From contig CM072513.1 in the NCBI GenBank assembly GCA_036898135.1, positions 19,186,286 to 19,250,285 of the forward strand: DNA of 64,000 nt. Reading direction: 5' to 3'. Made by a program: the position numbers and the translations under genes. The stretch is from Oncomelania hupensis (Eukaryota; Mollusca; Gastropoda; Littorinimorpha; Pomatiopsidae). Under the pieces are notes generated by a model, which had not been told where the DNA came from, did no database searches, and saw only the letters and a list, made by a program, of their open reading frames with translations. Numbering within the stretch: the stretch's first letter is position 1; each line of letters begins with the position of its first letter. Below, piece after piece: positions 56,572-64,000 of the stretch.

Positions 56572-56933
56572 ACTTCTGGGCATTTCCTATACCCAGCACA
56601 TCTCCAACGACGAAGTCCGACAGACCATCACACAAGCCATTGGTCAACATGATGACCTACTCACAGTGGTGAAAAAACGGAAACTCCGATGGTATGGCCA
56701 CGTCACCAGATCATCAGGTCTTGCAAAGACCATCCTGCAAGGCACAGTGCAATGAGATAGAAGAAGAGGGAGACCGAAAAAGAGGTGGGAGGACAACATT
56801 CGAGAATGGACTGGTTTGACACAGAGCGAAACCATCAGGGTTGCTTAGGACAGGGAAAGATGGAGTACGCTGGCTAAACGATCATCTGTGGTGCCCCTAC
56901 GACCTCCGAGTTACGGGATAGGATAGGATAGGA
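56572..56933 (+). pseudogene. LINE-1 copy i, 3' end with tail
   Basis: Best-preserved C-terminus: 'LLGISYTQHISNDEVRQTIT', 'QHDDLLTVVKKRKLRWYGH', a premature stop where other copies continue Arg-rich, then the 3' UTR and (GGATA)n tail (56915-56933). Confidence 0.85.
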
Positions 56934-57045
56934 TTTTTTTTATTTGGACTTGGTAACTTTCTTTATTCTCCGAATACTTATTAGGTTTATATTTGTAAGC
57001 TGTTTTCCACAATATTTGTTTTATTTAGTTATTTATTTTATTTAA

Positions 57046-57140
57046 TCGTTCTTATATAACTTCTTTCCAGTTCAAGAGCTGCTCAAGGCGCTGGCCAATA
57101 CAAGATCTAACTCAAGTCGCCCGAAGTGCCCACTCTTAAA
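57046..57140 (-). mobile_element. element R copy 7, 3' fragment
   Basis: 'GTTCTTATATAACTTCTTTCC', then 'AGCTGCTCAAGGCGCTGGCC' and 'GATCTAACTCAAGTCGCCCG': the complement of the element R 3' end. Confidence 0.7.
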
Positions 57141-57337
57141 TTAAGGTTACACTTCATCTGTCTCCTTTAAAATTGTGGACGAGTGATTGATCGCTTTATA
57201 ATCATAATTCATGTATTGAATATGTGTGTTCAAACAATGTTTGTCTGTTTCCTATATCTAAAGCGCGGGCGCGTGTGTTATTTTGTTAGGAGCTTCAAGC
57301 CGGCCATGCCTTTTGGGGAAATCGCGCGTTACAAATG
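57141..57337. other. unassigned DNA with a SINE-type tail
   Basis: 'GGGGAAATCGCGCGTTACAAATG' at 57314-57337, the 'GCGC-TA' type tail, leads directly into (GAT)n. Confidence 0.4.
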
Positions 57338-57338
57338 A

Positions 57339-57409
<71 letters not shown>

Positions 57410-57420
57410 AATGATGATGA
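57338..57420. repeat. (GAT)n microsatellite
   Basis: About 26 GAT units with one AAT interruption near the end. Confidence 0.95.
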
Positions 57421-57821
57421 CTTTCCATTGATTTAGCCTATGTTTTCTCCCGTCCTGTTCTATTTCCTATGCTTATTTGCGTTCTTTTTTCTACTCACTG
57501 TGAGCGCCGCCGTTGCAGTTCAGTCGTACAACTGGTTTGTGTTTTGCTGGACGGTCCAGCCAGGCCTTAATAGGCCTGCCAAGCCTTTAAATAAAATCTG
57601 TTTATTAAAATTTAAACTAGACCTCATCCTTAATACATCTCATCCTGCTCGCTTAAAAGGACTAAAGCTACTCATCAGCGGGCCCCTGGTCCGTCCTGTA
57701 ACAAAGAAGGCTAGCAAAAAGCGGGACAAACTAGCGTGTAGAGGTCAATGAGAGAAGTTCTGTATTTGCATCTGGACATTTAATTTAAGTCATTTTTCGA
57801 AACTGAGGGAAGGTGGCGATA
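57421..57821. other. unassigned DNA
   Basis: A 103-codon frame from 57440 begins with a hydrophobic stretch, then a Lys-rich end; not recognised. Confidence 0.4.
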
Positions 57822-57973
<152 letters not shown>

Positions 57974-58018
57974 CAGAGAGGGGTTGGGGGGTTGGGAGGG
58001 AGTAGGTGTGGAGAGAAG

Positions 58019-58081
58019 AGATTACATTACATGGTTATTGCTTTAGGTCCAGCGGAATCTTCCAATCCAAATCAGGACCAT
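58019..58081 (-). mobile_element. element A fragment with tail
   Basis: (ATTAC)n tail complement, then 'GCTTTAGGTCCAGCGGAATC' and 'AATCAGGACCA'. The tail end is kept and all else lost. Confidence 0.75.
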
Positions 58082-58124
58082 AGAGAGAAGAGATGGAGAA
58101 TGAGTAAGTGTGGAGAGGACGAAG

Positions 58125-58197
58125 AGAGAGCGAGAGAGAGAGAGAGAGAGTAGGTGTGGAGAAAAGAGATGTAGTAGGTGTGGAGAGTAGAAGAGAG

Positions 58198-58233
<36 letters not shown>

Positions 58234-58258
58234 GTGTGGAGAGAAAAAGAGAGAGATT
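58125..58258. repeat. interrupted (GA)n microsatellite
   Basis: GA tracts separated by three 'GTAGGTGTGGAGA' units, themselves repeated. Confidence 0.9.
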
Positions 58259-59898
58259 CAACGTGTTATTGTGCTCTGGCCATTGAACCCATTTTAATAT
58301 GACAATTACTGTCCATTTCGCCGCTATATAAATACCTGAGTTATGAACCCCAACCCCCTCCCTCCCTTCCCCCTCCCCCTACACAACACCCACATCAAAA
58401 TAAATAAATTAAGAAGTCAATTAGCATGCCAGAGCGAATGTAGTAGGCATTTGTCCGTATGCAGGCGTGAGTACCTGCGCGTTGGTGTATGCGTGCGAGC
58501 GCATATGTCCGCCTACGTCTGGGTGTATGCATGCATTGTTAAGCGCGTGTACGTGTGCCGGTGAGATCGCATAGTGTGTATACATTTGCGGGTGCGTCAT
58601 GGAGTGCGTCAAGGTCGAACTGAGCACTGACAAATAAGGACGGTGTCAATAACTATGAGAGCACTACACTTTGCTACAAGACCATTTCGATAACTATGAG
58701 AGCGAATGTGCCGTAGTTGTTAGCTGGCAAGTACTGGAAGGTCCCTGACCTACTGGCTAGGACATTATCGCTGGAGCTCCCATGTCATCGACCTCTCTGT
58801 CTCCTCCACTGGCCTTACTGGCACAGTTTAACTGTACCACCGACCCTAACAGACAGATCACACTTGTCTGTACTAAAGCCCAATAAGAAAAAGTGCTTCA
58901 GAAAACCAGATCCATCGGGCATCACCAAGACACAGACCAGCATGTTTGTACTAAGACCAAACAAGACAAGGGCTACTGTTTGCACAAAGGCCAACACAGA
59001 AAAAGTGCTATAGAACCAGAAATCCGCCAGTCACCACCTCATTTTCCAGCTGACAGGCTCAAATCAATAAAAAAACAAACAAACACAGATCGATATGGTC
59101 GGCTCAGCGGTCTACAGGGCGAATGTTTCCGCCCAGGAAGTTTGAGATCTTAGGCAGATTCCAGTTTGTCCCTGCCTTCCTACACCATGAGCAGCTCATT
59201 AAACTCATCAGTGGGACATTAAAAAAAACAAACTTCAAAAATAGTTAAGTCAAGTCAACAAATAGGCCTCAGCAGGTTATGGCTAATCCCGAGGTCTGCG
59301 GTTCGCGCACGGATTTGCCAAGACATCGTAACCAACTACCAGGCTAGCAGCGTTCTATTAATCCAATTAATGATCAATAACATGCTGATCTCTAAGGTAT
59401 CCCTGTACTATCGATTTCACGCTGCTCACACAGAGTATCTCCTCATCAGCTATCGATTTTCACCATGACCAGAAGAACCACTACCTCATAAAATTATCAT
59501 TCACATACTTTAAAGTATCACGCCACTGTTGGATCAAACATATCACCGCACCATTGATTTCACTCCGGTCACAATACTGAGACGTATCTTGGCATTTTCG
59601 ACTTCATGCCATCATGGTAATGGTTTATTTTCAATTTTCAAGTTTATTCAAGGCTGTAGCCTCCGCGGGGCTTTCTCATCCGCAGGTACACAGCCAGAGT
59701 CTTACTTTTGCAAACTATAGCATGGTTATTGTGACAGTCAAAATGTCACGGCGGACATGCAAGACAATCAATGCATCACAATCCACTAGTGAGCTAGTTT
59801 ATCTTCGACCATTAGAGTTAGACAAGGAAATGTCGCGCATGCACCATACTATCAATACCACACTGCCACTATTTACTTTCAATATTTTGTACTGTGTC
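58259..59898. other. unassigned DNA
   Basis: 1.6 kb with few repeats; a 16-base AATAACTATGAGAGC-type duplication at about 58648 and 58689. Frames of 86-98 codons near 58717-59153 are unrecognised. Confidence 0.4.
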
Positions 59899-60180
59899 AT
59901 TATTGTATCAGCGCAAGAGCTCCTCAAGGCGCTGGCTGATTCAGGATCTAACTCAAACCGCCCGAGGCGCCCACTTGCTGCCGTAGAAGCTTCCAGTGAC
60001 GCCCTGGACCACTGAGCATTATCCTGGGCGACCGGGGATGGGGGAGAAAGGCCCTAGTGCTTGCTGGGTGTACTGGCGTAGCTGCCACTCCTTCTTCTAG
60101 GTCATGCGATGGAATGCCTGCGTGCGTGTGTTCACAGACTAGACTAGATCTCTGTTTATACTCTCCTCCAAAAGGAGTAG
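59899..60180 (-). mobile_element. element R copy 8, nearly full length
   Basis: 'GCTCCTCAAGGCGCTGGCTG', 'AACCGCCCGAGGCGCCCACTTG', 'CTGGGCGACCGGGGATGGGG' and 'CTCTGTTTATACTCTCCTCC' in the order of the element R complement. The GCGCTATATAA end has decayed. Confidence 0.8.
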
Positions 60181-60990
60181 AGGGCGCGTGTGTCTGTCCA
60201 TCCGTCATGTTATTGTTGGTCGTCAACCGGCGTGGTACCACCGCCTGCATGGTTGTGGGCCAAACAATTGGATGCCGCAACTGCCTCGCTGGCGTTTGCC
60301 TCGCATGACCAACAGCACCCCCCCCCCTCTCCTCCCTTTAAAACACTCATACTAACCTACAATAATATCTCAATTAAGACACACTATTTATAGCAAGCCA
60401 AAGCGTATAGTATGCACTCATTAAAAGTCCAACTTATACTCGTACACCTATCACCCGAAGTCCAACTTATAGGCTACACTATCACACTAAGTATATATTC
60501 AAACTTAGAGCACGTAGTGTCTGTTAATTAACCAACCGACGTCGACCACGGGACATACTAGACCGAACCCTAAAGACAAGGTAACGTCAAGGACCATATA
60601 TTAACACTGCATATTATACTTTTATAAACGTAATTATAATACCACACCCAAAGGGGAATATTATATGCCTTAAAAAAATTGCTCTCTGTAGTATAACGAC
60701 TTAATTTGTCTTCATTGTGCATTTGGCGCCAAAGAACAAGGCGCATTATTTGTAACGCTTGCGACTTTATATTGGCCATTGTGTAGTAACTTCCAACAAC
60801 TAGGCCCAACAAACACATTGTATCCAGGTTACCGTGACCTTACACCACACGATAACAGCACTGCATACACATGCCATAAAACAAAAATGGTACTACTGCA
60901 CTCTTGCACAATTATCGCGGTACACCTTTTCTTATGCAGTTTTGCAAAATGAAGGCTGATCAATTTGCATATAAACAGATGAGGGAAGGT
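60181..60990. other. unassigned DNA
   Basis: No recognised element. Confidence 0.45.
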
Positions 60991-61085
60991 AAATGCGTGT
61001 GTGCGTGGGTGTGTGTGCGTGGGTGTGTGTGTGGGTGTGTGTGTGTGTGGGTGTTTGTGTGTGTATGTGTGTGTGTGTGTATGTG
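60991..61085. repeat. (TG)n microsatellite with GTGGG interruptions
   Basis: TG/GGTG units for about 95 bp. Confidence 0.95.
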
Positions 61086-61252
61086 ACTGAAATGCTGTTG
61101 TTACCTTCTTTTAGAAACGGGCTGGAAATAAAACTGCTTAATTACACATACAAAGTGTCGCAATCAATTAAACTACGTGGACTAGACTACTCCATTTTTC
61201 CATTTTGAAATATCTGGGACGAGTTTTTACTTTAAAAGAGGTTGTGTACCTG

Positions 61253-61253
61253 A

Positions 61254-61322
<69 letters not shown>
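61253..61322. repeat. (AAT)n microsatellite
   Basis: About 23 pure units. Confidence 0.95.
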
Positions 61323-61323
<1 letters not shown>

Positions 61324-61334
61324 CGGAAGAAGAA

Positions 61335-61401
61335 GTAGAATAAGTAGTAGTAGGTAGTAGTAGTTGTAGTATTAGTAATAGTAGTAGTAGTAGTAGTAGA
61401 G

Positions 61402-61491
<90 letters not shown>

Positions 61492-61574
61492 CGGTATTTC
61501 ATAGAAATACATGTATTATTATTATTACTACTACTACTACTACTACTACTACTACCGCTATTTCCTAGAAATAC
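61335..61574. repeat. (TAG)n and (CTA)n inverted microsatellites with flanking palindromes
   Basis: TAG units 61335-61491 face CTA units 61526-61555 across a short spacer, so the two tracts are complementary. Each tract is followed by the same imperfect palindrome, GTATTTCATAGAAATAC (61494-61510) and CTATTTCCTAGAAATAC (61558-61574). Confidence 0.9.
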
Positions 61575-62455
61575 TGGGTTCACCTTCATTAAAGATGTAT
61601 TAAGTCTATCTTTAAGGTAAGATTTGACTAAAATAGGAAAGTTTCATCAAGTTACAAATGGCTAGCGTTAATTTAGACTGGCCGAACCTTCTCACAGCTT
61701 CAGTTTAGCAAGTTCTGATTTGGATTTACTTTAAATGAACAGGTTGTTGTTGCTGCTCCTCCCACTCTTACTGCCACTAAATACACAAATTAAATCTTCT
61801 TCACGGCTGAATGCTTCATATGTATGTATCCACAAACAGCAAGATGAAAGCCAATTATTCAGCCCCAAAACGGAAAATAAGTGGATGGCCAGACAGGAAA
61901 GAAAAAAAAATAGTAGTCTACAGTTAAAAAATTAAACAAATAAATAAAATTAAATAAATAATTAATTAAAAAATACAAATACAAATACAAATAAATAAAT
62001 AAATAAACAAATACATTAATTAATGACCAAAAACTTGTCTAACCTTCTGGAGGAAAAGAAAATGACCCAAACCGAAAACGTCTAGACTTTAGAAAGCGAC
62101 AAACAAATCAATGACGTTACTGAGTACCACAGCTTTATTAGACCTGGGCCCCCAATACTATTTTTAAAGGTAGGTGTATAAGCATGTATACGGATTGTCT
62201 TTAGTACGAAGACCATCACTTCCAGCACCACAAGATAGTCGGGACAATGAGTGCTATCAGTGGGGAAGCTGAGAGAGAGGGTGGTAGTACTTGGGGAAGT
62301 GGGAAATGGCGGGGAGGTGTTCGTGGGGAAAAAAAAACAAAGGTGAGGGAGTTTTGCTTTCTTTTTCCTTTACCTTTTCTTTTCGTTTATACTTTTCTTT
62401 TCTTATTGTGGAGAGAGAGAAAGGGAAGGGGGGGGGGGATGGAGATGTGTGTGGA

Positions 62456-62487
<32 letters not shown>

Positions 62488-63379
62488 GGCGAATGGCATT
62501 TACAGCGCGCGCAATGCAAGCTAAGTATCTATTTAATGGGTAAGAGGGGGGGGGGTGGAAAGGGGAGGGGAAGAGAGTAGTTAGAAAGGCGGGTAGGCAT
62601 ATACGAACACATTGTTACAACGCCACTTTAGATACTGAGCGATCAATCCCATGTAAAACAGGCATTAATTGCGACTACACAAACAATGTTTTTAACTCCA
62701 CTCCGAAGACGACAGAATAAATAAATTGCGGTAACAAATTTTTTTTTTTAATTTTTAGGCTTCCCTCTCTTGTCTTTATGCACGTTGACTTGCGCCGAAA
62801 CCTTACCTCTACAGGGCTTCCGGCAAGGCAACCTGTTGCGTGCATTATTTTTTATGCGGCAGCGGGGATCGTCTGAAGGCCGTGTTATTTTTGTCACCAC
62901 GAGTGCAGTTGTTAAAAAAAAAAAAAAAAAAAAGATAATAAATGCCAAGCACAAACACAGCGAGGTCAGTGTCCTGTAGCCAACCTGGATAACAGTACAC
63001 AACCTAGGGTAGCAGTGACCTCGTTTTTCCTCTATATTTGTACCACTATCAACTGCAACCTGCGTTAAAAACAGAGCATTTCAGGCGTTGAGTGCATGTG
63101 GTCTAAACATGCAATGCTTGAGATACCAATGCAAAGGTTAGGACGGTTTTGTCACTTTGAGCTCAGCCGAATACAGAAGATTAAAAAAAAAAAAGTGCAC
63201 GAAGAGCAGAACTTTAACCAAATCAGACCTAAACAGAAAGTACGGACTGTCGTGGTTAAACGAATCATGCCAAGTAAATCCAGCTAGGCTTAATTAAGAT
63301 TACTGCCTTGAGGCTAGTAGAATGCCAAGGTTGGTTGATCCCTTTACTGGAGCGAACACGAAAGAACAGAAGAGAGAAA
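61575..63379. other. unassigned DNA with small low-complexity tracts
   Basis: (AAAT)-rich 61935-62010; (GA)n at 62460-62488; G runs at 62429-62438 and 62548-62556; poly-A 62915-62934. No recognised gene or element. Confidence 0.45.
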
Positions 63380-63390
63380 CTGACGGGCTT

Positions 63391-63587
63391 CGTTTGTTTG
63401 TAGATTATAGTCTCACGACACTTTCGCATATAGGTGACTACTGGACCGATTTATACTGACACCAGCGGGCCAGTTGTTGGTAAAGGGGAAAATAATATGA
63501 TCACACGTTGACCAATCCGGGATTCGAACCAGCGACCTTTCGGTTACTAGCAAGACGCTCTTACCAACTGAGCTACCCGGCCCCTCC
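63391..63587 (-). mobile_element. SINE-1 copy c, uninterrupted
   Basis: 197 bp with an 11-bp target duplication, one mismatch (63380-63390 CTGACGGGCTT; 63588-63598 CTGACGGTCTT). The minus-strand head has A box TAGCTCAGTTGG (complement about 63564-63575) and B box GGTTCGAATCC (complement about 63520-63530). The body is 'TCAACGTGTGATCATATTAT', then 'AACTGGCCCGCTGGTGTCAG'. The tail region 'GTCACCTATATGCG...GAGACTATAATCTAC' corresponds to the micro-retroposon core. It ends in CAAACAAACG. Best reference copy for the family. Confidence 0.9.
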
Positions 63588-63598
63588 CTGACGGTCTT

Positions 63599-63967
63599 CA
63601 TTTTGGCCACACCAATAAATAATCCAGCCCTTTGTATGAATCATGACTGAAGATGCGCGCGCAATGCTGCGTGGTTGAAGCTAGGCTGAGCCTCTTCATC
63701 CAACCTCAATAACTGTTGGATTTTGTTTTAAATAAAGTAAAGTGCATAGTTTATAAAGTAAAGTGCATAGTTTATTTTTAATTGGTATTTATAACACAAA
63801 CAGCTGTTTGGAATAGGTCCCTGACTTAAACGTCGATCACTACAGCTAGAAGCACGCAGAATTTACCTCATAGTAAAAGTGTCACAATACGTAGCTGATA
63901 CTTGGCCCAGGCTTTCGTTGCTTCTCCGCACCTCTCAGAGTCTCAGCTACGCAATGTGGTAAAGTGC

Positions 63968-64000
<33 letters not shown>
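63599..64000. other. unassigned DNA ending in (GA)n
   Basis: A 20-22 bp direct duplication AAAGTAAAGTGCATAGTTTA lies near 63734-63775. A GA tract starts at 63970 and continues past the window edge. Confidence 0.6.

Noticed and set aside
59614..60015. 133-codon frame
   Set aside because: Its second half is element R copy 8 read in antisense; the first half has no domain.

Overview
This window looks like a gene-poor, transposon-saturated stretch of an animal nuclear genome. The likely source is a lophotrochozoan invertebrate, most plausibly a marine gastropod mollusc. That guess rests on the dense tRNA-headed SINEs, LINE fragments, hAT/Harbinger remnants and very long di-, tri- and tetranucleotide microsatellites. 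No species marker gene is present, so the taxonomic call is inference. I see no complete host gene, no true tRNA or rRNA gene and no CRISPR array. Almost every long open frame comes from a tandem repeat (open in several frames at once) or from a dead transposon.

Repeat families (working names are mine). SINE-1: tRNA head, about 197 bp, at 2186-2967, 51307-51806 and 63391-63587. SINE-2: tRNA head with a tail ending in a GCGC-TATA-type sequence, at 3458-3838 and 28080-28506, with fragments near 32.5 and 33.7 kb and an expanded head near 33.0 kb. SINE-3: a chimera of a tRNA-type A box and 5S-rRNA-like boxes, at 5312-5606 and 54269-54604. SINE-4: 5624-5847. Element A: unrecognised, about 580 bp, with an (ATGTA)n tail, in seven copies or fragments. 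Element R: about 295 bp ending GCGCTATATAA, in eight copies or fragments. LINE-1: RT fragments with a (GGATA)n tail, in about eleven pieces. Three further LINE remnants: an RNase H at 25.7-26.2 kb, a C-terminus at 39.8-40.3 kb and a CR1-like C-terminus at 52.9-53.4 kb. DNA transposons: a hAT remnant (21389-22902), a MITE (12837-13166) and a Harbinger 5' piece (7297-7686).

Layout. 0-6 kb is packed with nested SINEs. 6-13 kb holds the Harbinger piece, the longest LINE-1 fragment and an inverted pair of element R. 13-20 kb holds tandem arrays (45-bp and 23-bp units), an element A with a micro-insertion, and a possible host first exon on the minus strand (15502-15664) beside CRE-like sites. 21-29 kb holds hAT, (GA)n, the RNase H remnant, a 65-bp array and SINE-2. 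30-34.6 kb holds two element A copies, one interrupted by LINE-1, and a 40-bp array. 35-51 kb is mostly unassigned AT-rich DNA with large microsatellites. 51-57 kb holds SINE-1, LINE-2, SINE-3, LINE-1 pieces and a 36-bp array. 57-64 kb is microsatellites and scattered SINEs.

The most interesting signal is a set of three independent 53-59 bp insertions (16631-16689, 25072-25128, 51244-51296). Each is flanked by its own 8-10 bp target-site duplication. All three begin within 2-3 bases of the same hairpin, whose stem shows a compensatory base-pair change. They match the 3' end of SINE-1 and look like an ultra-short retroposon, or like reverse transcription that always stops at one structure. A second theme is that several minisatellites (26.3, 33.0 and 55.8 kb) have units cut from inside a SINE, so SINE bodies appear to seed tandem arrays here.
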